From an uncultured Paracoccaceae bacterium (GTDB lineage Bacteria; Pseudomonadota; Alphaproteobacteria; Rhodobacterales; Rhodobacteraceae), in contig CALMSR010000003.1 in NCBI GenBank assembly GCA_937872465.1, forward strand, positions 1 to 64,000: a stretch of 64,000 nt of DNA, given 5' to 3'. Shown piece after piece: positions 26,390 through 35,617 of this stretch; position 1 is the stretch's first letter; every line of letters begins with the position of its first letter. Below the pieces are notes generated by a model that was not told the DNA's origin, did not search any database, and saw only the letters and a program-made list of their open reading frames with translations. Position numbers and translations under genes: made by a program.

Positions 26390-27258
26390 TGGCGACCGCG
26401 ACCTTCTTCGTGACCACCGCGCGCTCGGGCACGCAATGGCTGACCCGCGCGCTCAACCGGCATTTCGACGACCTGCTGGAGGCCCGCCACGAGCCGGTGG
26501 GCTATCTCTATCGCCCGCGCCGCACCCTGCGCGACCCGGCGGCGCTCGAGCGCCTGCGCGCCGAGCCGGCGGTGGCGGCGCATTTCGACCATATCCACGG
26601 CGTGCTGGCCGAGCGCGCCTAAGTGGAGGTGGGCTTTCCCGCCTATGCGCTGGCGCCGCTCCTGCGCGCGGAATTCGGCGAGAAGCTCAGGCTGGTCCAG
26701 CTCGTCCGCCATCCGGTGAAGGTCGCCGCCTCGCTGGTCACCCACGGCTGGTACTGCGAGGGCGCGCGCGAGGACATCGCGCAGGCCGTGGCGCCGACCC
26801 CGGCCGATCCCGGCGTGACGCTCAAGGCCTATGCCCCGCGCTGGCCGGCGATGGCCCCCTTCGAGAAGAGCCTCTTCTACTGGTACGAGGTGCATCGCTA
26901 CGGCAAGGAGGTGGAGTCCGCGAGCCCGCCGGGGCGCTTCGCCCGCTTCCGGCTGGAGGATCTGACCACGGCGCCCGAGGCCAGGGACGCCCTGCGCCGC
27001 TTCCTCGACCTGCCGGACCGGCCGGGCTGGACGGCGGCCGAGGCGCGCCGCGACGACCGCTTCCGGGCCAAGACCGACGAGGTCATCGACCCCGCCGCGA
27101 TCACCCGCCACCCCGAGATCCTCGCCCTCGCCGAGGAGCTCGGCTATGCGCCCCAGGACATCGACGCGGCCGAATTCGCCGCGCGCTACGTCCGGAGCCC
27201 GCTGGAACGCCTGCGCGCCGGGCTCGGCCAGGCCCGGCGCCGGATGGGCCTGCGCTGA
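26386..27258 (+). pseudogene. Sulfotransferase gene interrupted by an in-frame stop codon
   Basis: Together 290 codons of one continuous frame encode a PAPS-type sulfotransferase, but codon 79 (26620-26622) is TAA. The first part holds the 5'-phosphosulfate loop (VTTARSGTQWLTRAL); the second part holds the 3'-phosphate region (LVQLVRHPVKVAASL) and the rest of the fold. The break falls in GCC-TAA-GTG-GAG-GTG where a Tyr codon (TAC or TAT) would be expected, so one base change explains it. The second part could restart at GTG 26623 but would lack the PAPS loop. Its start overlaps the CgeB-like gene. Likely a recent loss, or a sequencing error. Confidence 0.82.
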
Positions 27259-27292
27259 GGCCCCGTACCGTTTCCGGCCGAGGATGATGCAG

Positions 27293-27368
27293 GCGGCCCT
27301 CGCCGCCGATTCGCTTCCCGCGCGGGGCGAAGGCCCCCTGCCCGATCTCCCCCTGTCGATCGGGCCGC
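27293..27368 (+). repeat. Dispersed intergenic palindromic repeat, copy D
   Basis: Shares the GCGGCCCTCGCCGCCGATTC block with copies A and C, then an imperfect version of the palindrome: GCCCGATC (27340-27347) and GATCGGGC (27358-27365) around a 10-nt loop. It lies between the convergent broken sulfotransferase gene and the GMC oxidoreductase gene. The other copies are at 17555, 39031 and 41081. Confidence 0.65.
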
Positions 27369-27430
27369 GGCGACCTTCGGGGCACGGCCGGGAATGGGGC
27401 ACCGCTGCGCGCCGCCCGGAGGCGCGGTGA

Positions 27431-29029
27431 TCAGCCGGCGCTGCCGGGGACCACGGCCACCGGGCGGGCGCCCTCCCCGAGCGCATCGGCGAGATGGTCG
27501 CCCAGCCTGAGCGCCATCTTGACGATGGTATAGGTCGGATTGGCGAAGCCCGGGGTGGCGAAGGCGCTCGAGCCGCCGATGTAGAGGTTCTCCGTCCCGT
27601 GCACCCGGCAATTGCCGTCGACCACGCCCGCCCGCGGATCGGCATCCATGCGCAGGGTGCACATCTGGTGATAGGCGCCGCTCATGTAGCGCCCGTACTT
27701 GCCGGATTTCGCGATGCGCGGCAGCTGCGGATCCTCCTCCATCAGCCAGTCGTCGATGCGGATCCGGCCCGTGCCGGTCTCGGCGAAATGCGCGCCGAGT
27801 GCGAGCATCGCCGTCTTCATGGTGCGGTAGTCGAGATCGGTGAGCCGCCAGTCGAAGCGCAGCCGGCGCAGCCCCATCGCGTCGCGCGTCTCGGCCAGCG
27901 TCACCCGGCTGTCGCGGTTGAGCGCCTGCTCGGTGATCAGCCAGACGAAGCCGGTGGGATGGCGCTCGGGATCGGCCTGGGTGCCGTATTCCCCCCAGCC
28001 CCGCCAGCGGCATTTCGGCGCATGGCCGGTGATGCGCTCCGAGAGCCGCTCGGCGAGGGGCGTGGCGCATTTGCCGGCGTATTTCAGCGCCTCGTAGGGG
28101 CTCCGCGCGCCCCGGTCGAGCCAGGTGACGCGCAGCACGAAGTTGAGCACCTCCTCGCGATCCATGAAGGCGCGCGTCGGCGCGAGGTTCTGCTCCTGGA
28201 TCATCTGCGGCCGGTCGAACAGCACGTCGGCGACCTGGATCGTGGGATGCTCGCAGAAATGCCGCCCCACCAGGTCGTGGTCGTTGCCGATGCCCATCGG
28301 CTTCTGCGAGGTGAAGTTCAGGAGCAGCCGCGGCGTTTCGAAGCCGCCGGCGCAGAGCGCATAGGCGCGCGCCCGGACCGCGAAGCCCGGATCGCCGGGC
28401 TCGTAGGAGCGGAAGACCGCGCCCGTCACCGTCGCGAGGTCGTCGTCGAGCCGCAGATCCACGAGATTGGCGTTGAGCCCGGCGGTGATGCCCGGGGTGG
28501 CGGCGATCTCGTCGTAGTATTTCTCGCCGAAGCGGGTCGGCTCGTGCTCGGGATAATCCGCCGGGCTGTGGCGGAACTGCACGTTGCGGAAGCGCTCCTC
28601 GGCCTGGATGAGCGGCAGGTCCGGCCCCTCCCGGTCGGCCTCCATGTCGAGGATGCGCGTGGCCTCCGCCGCATGGGGCTCGATCGCCTCCGGGCCGATC
28701 GGCCAGGCGAGCGGGCGCTGCGGCAGCGGCGTGAAATCCACCGGATCGAGGGTGCGGCAGCGCCCGGTCCAATGGGTCGAGCAGCCGCCGAAGGATCTCA
28801 GCCGCACCACCTCGAGGTCGAAATAATCGAGCCCGACGATCTCGCCCACGTAGAGATCCTGGGATTCGCCCGAGACGTAGCGCCCGCCGCCCTCCATCAG
28901 CGCCACCTCGAGGCCCCGGGCGGCGAGGCGGCGGGCGAGCGTGATGCCCGCCGGGCCCGCGCCGATCACGCAGACGTCGAAGACCCGGTCGAAGCGGCTG
29001 CGGTCGGGACCGGTGGCGTCGGTGATCAT
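27431..29029 (-). CDS. GMC-family FAD-dependent oxidoreductase
   Basis: A 532-residue flavoprotein that would oxidise an alcohol or sugar hydroxyl. The FAD dinucleotide motif GAGPAG is at 23-28, and the C-terminal catalytic block AYHQMCTLRMDADP followed by FANPTYTI carries the His and Asn expected in glucose-methanol-choline oxidoreductases. The closer relatives are the membrane-associated sugar/polyol dehydrogenase branch, not the oxygen-using oxidases. It is paralogous to the gene at 34055-35617; long stretches match. No signal peptide is present. It is the last gene of the run that begins at 35808, after a 211-bp gap. Confidence 0.9.
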   Translation of the reverse strand: MITDATGPDRSRFDRVFDVCVIGAGPAGITLARRLAARGLEVALMEGGGRYVSGESQDLYVGEIVGLDYFDLEVVRLRSFGGCSTHWTGRCRTLDPVDFTPLPQRPLAWPIGPEAIEPHAAEATRILDMEADREGPDLPLIQAEERFRNVQFRHSPADYPEHEPTRFGEKYYDEIAATPGITAGLNANLVDLRLDDDLATVTGAVFRSYEPGDPGFAVRARAYALCAGGFETPRLLLNFTSQKPMGIGNDHDLVGRHFCEHPTIQVADVLFDRPQMIQEQNLAPTRAFMDREEVLNFVLRVTWLDRGARSPYEALKYAGKCATPLAERLSERITGHAPKCRWRGWGEYGTQADPERHPTGFVWLITEQALNRDSRVTLAETRDAMGLRRLRFDWRLTDLDYRTMKTAMLALGAHFAETGTGRIRIDDWLMEEDPQLPRIAKSGKYGRYMSGAYHQMCTLRMDADPRAGVVDGNCRVHGTENLYIGGSSAFATPGFANPTYTIVKMALRLGDHLADALGEGARPVAVVPGSAG

Positions 29030-29240
29030 GGCGTCGGTAAACCTCCCGGTCCGCGGCGTGGCGCAGGGTCGGAGGAAGTGGTGCAGAAACGGTTAAGCGC
29101 CGGCCGCGCTTGCCGCCGGCCCGGCCCGCGGGGGCCTTCTCCCTGCGGTCGGCCTCGGGACCGCGGCCCGGGTCAGGCGGCAGGGGCCGCCGCTATGATA
29201 CCGGGCCCGGTTCGGGGAGGTCGTCCGGCCGCGCCGCGCG

Positions 29241-30866
29241 TCAGAACTGCCAGTAGAGGAACTCGCTCTTGCCGGTGAGCCGGATCATGGCGATGGCCGC
29301 GATCACCGCGATGAAGACCATCCACCGCAGGTTGGGCCGCCAGGCGATCACCGGCCCCATCCCGGCGATGCGCCCCGGCGTCTTGGGCAGATGCAGCGCC
29401 GGCACCTCGGCCGCCAGCATCTGCAGCGAGTTCGGCATCAGGAGCGCGATGGCCAGAAGCCCCGTCACATAGGCCGAGGCCGTGGCGAAGCTCACCGGAT
29501 CGACCGCGCCCTCGCCGAGCAGCATCGGCCCGAGGCCGGGCATCTGGATGAGCCCCGCGATCTTCTCGGGCAGGCCGAGGCCGTTGAGCCCGGTCATGCC
29601 GAGCAGGATGTTGCCCGCCGCGGCGATGGTGGGCGCGCGGAAGATCACCATGGCCACGACCACCGCGAGGAAGGTCAGCACGAATCCCGCCCCCACCGCG
29701 ACGCGCGAGGAGCGCCCCGCGGGATCCGCCGGGCGCGGCCCGTACTGCCGCCAGGCGTGGTTGATCACGATATAGACCCCGTGCAGCGCGCCCCAGACCA
29801 GGAAGGTGTAGCCCGCCCCGTGCCAGAGCCCCGAGATCAGCATGGTGGTCAGCGTCGGGAAGGCGAGCGTCTGCAGGAAGGCCCCGAGGTCCGAGAACCG
29901 CGCGCCCAGCATGCGCTGGCGCCGCATCGCCCGGCGGCGGGTGAGTGCGAGCGTGATGGGGTTGAAGATATAGGCGGTCAGGAAGCGCGTCAGCGTGATG
30001 TGCCAGTGCAGCCAGAACTCGATGATGCTCGAGGCCTTGAGCGGCGAGTAGAAGTTCATCGGCAGCCGCACCCCGAAGAGCAGCGCCGCGCCGCAGGCCA
30101 TGTCGGAATAGCCCGAGAAGTCGAAATAGATCTGCAGCGTGAAGCCCACGGCGGCGAGCCAGGACTGCACCATGGTGGCGTCGCCCCCCGCGGCGGCATA
30201 GGCGAAGACCGGGGTGACATGCTCGGCGACGCCGTCGGCCAGCACCACCTTCTTGAAGAGCCCGAAGGCGAAGAGCGTGATCCCCGTGGCATAGAGCATC
30301 GCATCGAAGCGGCAGGTGGCGCGATGGAACTGCGGCATGGTCTCGCCGAAATGCACGATCGGCCCGGCGATGAGCTGGGGGAAGAACATCACGAAGAGCA
30401 GGAAGTCGCGCAAGGTGAAGCCCTTGATCCGCCCGCCGGCCACGTCGATCAGGAAGGCGATCTTCTGGAAGGTGATGAAGGAGATGCCGAGCGGCAGGAT
30501 GATCGTGTGGAGCACGAAGTTCGCGCCCATCAGGTCGTTGGCCACCGTCACGCCGAAATTGGCGTATTTGAAATAGCCGAGCAGACAGACGTTGAAGGCG
30601 ATGCCCAAGGTGAGCGTCCAGCGCCGCGCCGCGTTGCGGCTCTCGTCGCCGGCGAGCGCCAGCAGCCGCCGCGCGAAGAGCCAGTTCACCGCCAGCGAGG
30701 GGCCGATGATCGCGAGGTTGAACGGCCGCCAGTAGGCGTAGAAGACCACCGAGGCGACGATCAGCCAGCCGAGGGCCCAGGACTGCGACCGGCGCCCCAG
30801 CATCAGGAAGACCAGAACGGTCACCGGCAGGAAGACGAGGATGTACTCGTACGAATTGAACAACAT
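29241..30866 (-). CDS. MBOAT-family membrane O-acyltransferase (AlgI-like)
   Basis: A 541-residue polytopic membrane protein. MBOAT enzymes pass an acyl group across the membrane to a polysaccharide or other acceptor. The conserved FWLHWHITLTRF segment is at 284-295, the catalytic His349 is in SGLWHGAG, and a second His362 is in ALHG, as in AlgI and DltB. It starts 18 bp after an acyl carrier protein gene and shares an operon with an SGNH-like membrane protein, so the acyl donor is probably the carrier protein rather than a free acyl-CoA. The start is preceded by AAGGAGG-like sequence (GGCCTCCTT on the plus strand). Confidence 0.93.
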   Translation of the reverse strand: MLFNSYEYILVFLPVTVLVFLMLGRRSQSWALGWLIVASVVFYAYWRPFNLAIIGPSLAVNWLFARRLLALAGDESRNAARRWTLTLGIAFNVCLLGYFKYANFGVTVANDLMGANFVLHTIILPLGISFITFQKIAFLIDVAGGRIKGFTLRDFLLFVMFFPQLIAGPIVHFGETMPQFHRATCRFDAMLYATGITLFAFGLFKKVVLADGVAEHVTPVFAYAAAGGDATMVQSWLAAVGFTLQIYFDFSGYSDMACGAALLFGVRLPMNFYSPLKASSIIEFWLHWHITLTRFLTAYIFNPITLALTRRRAMRRQRMLGARFSDLGAFLQTLAFPTLTTMLISGLWHGAGYTFLVWGALHGVYIVINHAWRQYGPRPADPAGRSSRVAVGAGFVLTFLAVVVAMVIFRAPTIAAAGNILLGMTGLNGLGLPEKIAGLIQMPGLGPMLLGEGAVDPVSFATASAYVTGLLAIALLMPNSLQMLAAEVPALHLPKTPGRIAGMGPVIAWRPNLRWMVFIAVIAAIAMIRLTGKSEFLYWQF

Positions 30867-30884
30867 GTAAGGAGGCCGCCTGCC

Positions 30885-31127
30885 CTAGGCTTTGAGTTCT
30901 TTGATCTTCGCGACGATCTCGCCGACGGTCTCGAAGGATTCGACATCCGTGAGATGGAACTTGATGCCGTATTCGACCTCCACCGCGACGATGAAGGTGA
31001 CGTAGGAGAAGGAATCCCAGCGCGGGATCTCGGGCCGCGTCGTGGCGGGCGTCAGCACGATCCCGGGCTCGCCCAGGAGGTCGCGCAGGATGCGGGTCAG
31101 CGTCTCGAGGATCTCCGCGTCGGTCAT
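30885..31127 (-). CDS. Acyl carrier protein
   Basis: An 80-residue stand-alone carrier protein. The phosphopantetheine-accepting Ser39 lies in WDSFSY, a variant of the usual DSL motif. The surrounding helices and the acidic surface are typical. It overlaps the upstream FkbH gene by four bases (ATGA) and is followed 18 bp later by the MBOAT gene. With an FkbH-type partner the expected cargo is a glyceryl group loaded from 1,3-bisphosphoglycerate; that is known for tetronate pathways and is inferred here. Confidence 0.92.
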   Translation of the reverse strand: MTDAEILETLTRILRDLLGEPGIVLTPATTRPEIPRWDSFSYVTFIVAVEVEYGIKFHLTDVESFETVGEIVAKIKELKA

Positions 31128-32998
31128 GATGGCCCTGTCTCCTTCCGCGCGATCCGGGTCGGCCGCGCCGCGTATTCCGCCAGATCGAGCACCCATTCCC
31201 CGGGCTCCGCCCCCGGCGCGAAGCCGAGCCTGGGGAAGAGGTCCCGGATCACCCCGTTCTTCTCCGTCGGCACGAAGGCGGCCCGGATCGCCCCGGCGCC
31301 CGCCGCCCGCGCCGCCTCCACGGCGATGTTGAGCGCCTCCTCCTCGAGCCCGCGCCCGAAGACCCGGCAGCTCATCACCCAGTTGACCAGCTCGAGCACG
31401 CCCCCCGCGCCGGCTGCCGGCACCATCAGCATGACGCTGACGATGCCGTTGTCGCCGAAGCGGTCGGCGAGCCGGAACCAGAGCGTCACCGCGCCGGGCC
31501 GGGCGGCCATCTCGGCCACCTCCGCCTCGCTGCGCCGGATCGTGGTGGTGTTGAACTGGTTGGTCTTGTTGATCAGCTGGGTGGCGCGGGGACGCGCGAG
31601 CGCGTCCACCGGCCCGAAATCCACCTCCATGGCGAGCGCGCCGAGGAAATCCTCCATGTCGCCGGCGGCGGCCGCCAGATCCGCCCGCTCGCGGTTGGCG
31701 GCGTATTGCCCCGCGCGCGCCGCGTCGTCCGCGGTGAAGGAAGCCGCCTCGAAATGGCCGCCCGCGGCGATGGCGCGCACGTAGAGCGCGGGATCGGCGG
31801 GCAGTTCCGGCACCGCCACCATGGGCAGCGCCTCGCGCACCTGCGCCCGCTCCACCGGGTTGTCGTCGACGAAGACCAGCGCGTCGAGGCCGATGTTGAG
31901 GGATTTAGCGATGGCGCGCAGGTTCGTCGCCTTGTCGGTCCAGTTGATCGCCATCGCGGCGAAATCCTCCGGCCGCAGCAGCATCTCGGGATGCTCGCGC
32001 AATGCGGCTTCGGCCACCGAGGCCTCGTTCTTGGACGCGATGGCGAGGATGATGCCGCGCGCCTTGAGCGCCTTGGCATAGCGCTGGAGCGCCAGATGCG
32101 CCTCGCCCGGCCCGCTGCCCTCGCCGAGCACGATGCCGGCCATGCCGTCGTCGCCGATCACGCCCCCCCAGAGCGTGTTGTCGAGGTCGAGCACCAGGCA
32201 TTTGCGCGAGCGGCCCCTTGCGGCGGCGATCAGGCGGGCCACCATCTCGCCATAGGCCGGGCCCGCCTCCATGCGGATCGCCATCTTGGCCTGCAGCCAG
32301 CGCAGCGGGTCGTGCCAGGCGTCGAGCCCGTCGCGCGCCGCGGCGCGGGCCACGTCGAGCCAGAGCACGCCCTCGGCACCCGCCGCCGCCGCCAGCCGCG
32401 CATTCAGGGCCGCCACCAGCCGCGCCGGCGCCCCGGGCACCACCGCATCGAGCCCGCCGAAGAGCTCGGGCTCGAGATCGAGGAAGGATTGCTGGATCAC
32501 CAGCCCGGCACCGGCGGCGCGCGCCCGCGCCCAGAGCCCGCGCAGATCCGCCACCGCCGCATCGAGCGCCGCCTCGGCCTCTTCCGCGCCGGCCGTGACC
32601 GGCACCGCGCCGAGGAAATCCCGCGCCACCAGGGCGAAGAGCACCGCCTCGGGCGCATGGGCATGGAGACCGGAGGCGGGATCCATCAGCGCCTGGCGGT
32701 ACTGGCCGTAGCCCGCGGCCCAGGTCTCGAGCCGCAGCCCCCGCCCGAGCCCGGCCACCCGGATCGCCGGCAGCAGATGGTCGGTGGTGCCCGCCGAGAG
32801 CAGCGCCAGCCGCAGCGGCTCGATGCCCTCGCCGGCGCCGGGCGTGCGCGCGAGCGCCGCGTCGAGCTGGATCGTCTCGAGGAAGGCCCGGCGCTCGCGG
32901 GCGAGATCGGCCAGGGCCGCCAGCCGCACGGGCGCGGCCTCGACCCCGTTGGCCGCGGCGAGGCGCGCGCGGAAATCCTGCGGCGACGCCAGGGTCAC
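31124..32998 (-). CDS. FkbH/HAD-IIIC family enzyme
   Basis: About 624 residues. An N-terminal alpha/beta domain (1-260) precedes a HAD-IIIC domain with catalytic Asp271 and Asp273 in DLDNTLWGGVIGDDG (271-285), then VFVDDNPVER and a C-terminal GNAT-like region (about 480-620). FkbH-type enzymes dephosphorylate bisphosphoglycerate and load the glyceryl group onto a carrier protein, here the adjacent gene. The GTG at 32998 is chosen because it overlaps the stop of the preceding gene (GTGA); an ATG at 33037 is possible and would add 13 Arg/Gly-rich residues. Confidence 0.88.
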   Translation of the reverse strand: MTLASPQDFRARLAAANGVEAAPVRLAALADLARERRAFLETIQLDAALARTPGAGEGIEPLRLALLSAGTTDHLLPAIRVAGLGRGLRLETWAAGYGQYRQALMDPASGLHAHAPEAVLFALVARDFLGAVPVTAGAEEAEAALDAAVADLRGLWARARAAGAGLVIQQSFLDLEPELFGGLDAVVPGAPARLVAALNARLAAAAGAEGVLWLDVARAAARDGLDAWHDPLRWLQAKMAIRMEAGPAYGEMVARLIAAARGRSRKCLVLDLDNTLWGGVIGDDGMAGIVLGEGSGPGEAHLALQRYAKALKARGIILAIASKNEASVAEAALREHPEMLLRPEDFAAMAINWTDKATNLRAIAKSLNIGLDALVFVDDNPVERAQVREALPMVAVPELPADPALYVRAIAAGGHFEAASFTADDAARAGQYAANRERADLAAAAGDMEDFLGALAMEVDFGPVDALARPRATQLINKTNQFNTTTIRRSEAEVAEMAARPGAVTLWFRLADRFGDNGIVSVMLMVPAAGAGGVLELVNWVMSCRVFGRGLEEEALNIAVEAARAAGAGAIRAAFVPTEKNGVIRDLFPRLGFAPGAEPGEWVLDLAEYAARPTRIARKETGPS

Positions 32999-34017
32999 GA
33001 TGCCGATCCGGCCCCGGCCCCGCCGCCGTCCAGGCATTGCCGCAGCCGCGGCCCGGCCGCCTCGAGGAAGGCCGCCGACCAGGTCTCCGCGCTCGCGGGC
33101 TGGAGATGCGAGCCGTCGATGGTCACCAGCCCCTCGCCCTGGGGCGCGATCATCTCCTGGCCGAGGGCGGCGGCGAGCTCGTCGGCGAGGATGCGGTTGT
33201 TCTGGGTCGAGGGGATATAGGTCAGGATCACGCAGGAGGGGTCGACGTCGAGCCCGTCGAGGAAGGCCTTCGCGCTCTCGATCAGCTGCGGCATCATCGC
33301 GAGGCTCGCCTTGTCGTAGACCGGCCGGTCGAACTTGATCCGCTCGGGCACGATGCCCTCGGTGCCGTCCATGATCCAGGCGCCGGTGCCGATGTCGCGG
33401 AAATAGGAGACCTGCCCGCCGCAGAGCGCGGGCAGCGCGCCGCAGACCGCCCGGTGCACGCCCTGCCAGAGGCGCTTGCCCTCGTAGCGGCTGCGGGTGT
33501 CGGGGCTGCCCTGCTGGATCTCCTGGGCCACGCTGCTCGGGCGGTCGAAGAAGAACTTGTCGACGCTGATCACATAGGCCCGGGCCGAGGGATGCAGATC
33601 CGCGAGCAGGGGCGCGGTGAAGAGCGCGTTCTCGTTGTGGCTGAAGCCGAGCAGGTAGTAGCTCGCGCCCGCGCCCGCGAACCAGTCGGCGAGCGCGGCG
33701 GTGGAGAGGCCGAACTGCAGCCGGCTGTTGCCGAGTAAGACCACGTCCGCCGCCGCCGCCGCCGCGCGGGTCTCCGGCTCGAGCCCGTACCAGAGCGCGC
33801 CGTGGTCGTAGTCGCCATAGGCGCTGCCCTGGCAATAGCCGAGATAGCGGCCCTCGCCGTAGCCGTCGGCGGGGCAGGCGAAGATCCCCGCCTGGCGCAT
33901 GTGATAGGCGAAGGCGGCCACCGCCGCCACGAGCACCACCGCGAGATAGAGCCCCGGCCTTCCGCGCCCGCGCGGCGCCGCGGCGGCAAGGGCGGGATCG
34001 CTCACCCCGAGGCTCAT
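32995..34017 (-). CDS. Membrane-anchored SGNH-hydrolase-like protein
   Basis: A 340-residue protein with one membrane helix at about 22-40, so the rest should face the periplasm. LLGNSRLQFGLS puts Ser98 where SGNH hydrolases have their nucleophile, and DGSH (301-304) matches the C-terminal Asp-x-x-His of that fold. MBOAT acyltransferases often work with such a partner (DltD with DltB, AlgX/AlgJ with AlgI), and an MBOAT is in the same operon. It overlaps the FkbH gene by four bases and follows the GMC gene by 37 bp. Family assignment is from motifs only. Confidence 0.65.
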   Translation of the reverse strand: MSLGVSDPALAAAAPRGRGRPGLYLAVVLVAAVAAFAYHMRQAGIFACPADGYGEGRYLGYCQGSAYGDYDHGALWYGLEPETRAAAAAADVVLLGNSRLQFGLSTAALADWFAGAGASYYLLGFSHNENALFTAPLLADLHPSARAYVISVDKFFFDRPSSVAQEIQQGSPDTRSRYEGKRLWQGVHRAVCGALPALCGGQVSYFRDIGTGAWIMDGTEGIVPERIKFDRPVYDKASLAMMPQLIESAKAFLDGLDVDPSCVILTYIPSTQNNRILADELAAALGQEMIAPQGEGLVTIDGSHLQPASAETWSAAFLEAAGPRLRQCLDGGGAGAGSAS

Positions 34018-34054
34018 CGCGCGCGCTCCCTCGTGTCGTGGCAACCGGTCCGTC

Positions 34055-35617
34055 TCACTGCAGCACCTCCCCGACCACGCCGCCGGCCGGCAGCACCGCG
34101 CCCAGATGATCCCCGAGCCGGAGCGCCAGCTGCACGATCGTATAGGTCGGATTGACATAGCTCGGCGAGCCGAAGACGCTCGAGCCGCCGATATAGAGAT
34201 TGTCCATGCCGTGCACCCGGCAGTTGCGGTCGACCACGCCCTCGCGCGGATCGTCGGCCATGCGCGTGGTGCACATCTGGTGATAGCCGCCGTTCCAGTC
34301 GCCCGAATGCACCGCCCCCGCGCCGCCCGGCAGGCGGGGGTTGTCGGCGAGCAGCCAGTCGGGGATGCGGATGCGCCCGATGTCCTGCTCGGCGAAATGC
34401 TGCCCCAGCGCGGTGAGCCCGGTCAGCATGGTGCGGTAGTCGATCTCGTCGAGCTTCCAGTCGAGGCGCATGCGCCTCAGCCCGAAGGCATCGGTCTCCT
34501 CGGCCAGCATCACCCGGCTGTCGCGGATCAGCGATTGCTCGCAGGCCATCCAGACCGTGCCCGAGGGATAGGCGTCGGGGTCGTGCAGCCGGTGGAATTC
34601 CTCGTCGCCGCCCCAGAGGCAGTCGCGCGGCCCGCCGCGGATCCTGGCGCCCAGCCGCTCGGTGAAGGGGGTGGCGCATTCCAGCGCCCCCTTGAGCGAA
34701 TCGGCCAGCGACTTCGGCGCCCGGTCGCGCCAGGTGACGCGCAGGATGAAGTCGAGGATGCCCTCGCGCTCCATGAACTCCGGCGTGGGCGCGTAATTGT
34801 CCTGCATGATCTCGCGCCGGTGGGTGTAGATGGCCAGCGCCATCTCGCGCGAGGGATGCTCGCAGAAATAGCGCCCCACCAGGTCGTTGTCGTTGCCGAT
34901 GCCGGCGGGCTTCTGGCTGTTGAAGTTGAGCATCATCCGCGGCGTCTCGAAGCCCCCGAGGCAGAGCGCGAAGACGCGCGCCGAGACGGTGAAGCCCGGG
35001 TCGTCCGGCTCGTAGGAGCGGAAGACCGCGCCCGTCACCGTCGCGAGGTCGGGGCCGAGGCGCATGTCCACGAGATTGGCGTTGATCGCGGCGGTGATGC
35101 GGGGGTTGGCCGCGATCTCGTCGCGGTACTTCTGGCCCATGCGCACCGGCGGGCTCTGGCGGAACTGGATGTTGCGGAAGCGCTGCTCGGCCTGGGGCAG
35201 CGCCAGATCCGGCGGCTGCCAGGCGAGGCCCAGCTCGAAGATCTCCGAGGCCTCGGGCTGGTAGGGATCGAGATCGGCCTTGGTGATCGGCCAGGCCAGG
35301 GGCCGCTGCGGCATCGGCAGGAAATCATGCGCCGGGATCACCCCGGTGCGCCCCGACCAATGCTCCGAGCAGCCGCCGAAGACCCGGATCCGCACCACGT
35401 CGAGATCCATGTAGTCGAGCCCGACGATCTCGCCGGCATACATCTCCTGGGATTCGACGGTGACGTCGAAGCTGCCGCCCTCCATCAGCGCCACGTCGAA
35501 GCCCCTGGCCGCGAGGCTGCGCGCGAGCGTCATCCCCGCCGGCCCGGAGCCGACGATGCAGATGTCGAAGGGACGCGCGAAGGCGCCGCGGTCGGGGGAA
35601 CCGGCGTCGAGGATCAC
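34055..35617 (-). CDS. GMC-family FAD-dependent oxidoreductase
   Basis: A 520-residue paralog of the gene at 27431-29029. The FAD motif is GSGPAG near 23-28, and the catalytic C-terminus is GGYHQMCTTRMADDP followed by YVNPTYTI. It would oxidise an alcohol or sugar hydroxyl and hand electrons to a quinone or cytochrome rather than oxygen, as is usual in this branch. It begins with GTG at 35617, overlapping by four bases the stop of a tiny gene encoding a Tat-signal protein, which may be its export partner. No signal peptide of its own is visible. Confidence 0.9.
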   Translation of the reverse strand: MILDAGSPDRGAFARPFDICIVGSGPAGMTLARSLAARGFDVALMEGGSFDVTVESQEMYAGEIVGLDYMDLDVVRIRVFGGCSEHWSGRTGVIPAHDFLPMPQRPLAWPITKADLDPYQPEASEIFELGLAWQPPDLALPQAEQRFRNIQFRQSPPVRMGQKYRDEIAANPRITAAINANLVDMRLGPDLATVTGAVFRSYEPDDPGFTVSARVFALCLGGFETPRMMLNFNSQKPAGIGNDNDLVGRYFCEHPSREMALAIYTHRREIMQDNYAPTPEFMEREGILDFILRVTWRDRAPKSLADSLKGALECATPFTERLGARIRGGPRDCLWGGDEEFHRLHDPDAYPSGTVWMACEQSLIRDSRVMLAEETDAFGLRRMRLDWKLDEIDYRTMLTGLTALGQHFAEQDIGRIRIPDWLLADNPRLPGGAGAVHSGDWNGGYHQMCTTRMADDPREGVVDRNCRVHGMDNLYIGGSSVFGSPSYVNPTYTIVQLALRLGDHLGAVLPAGGVVGEVLQ

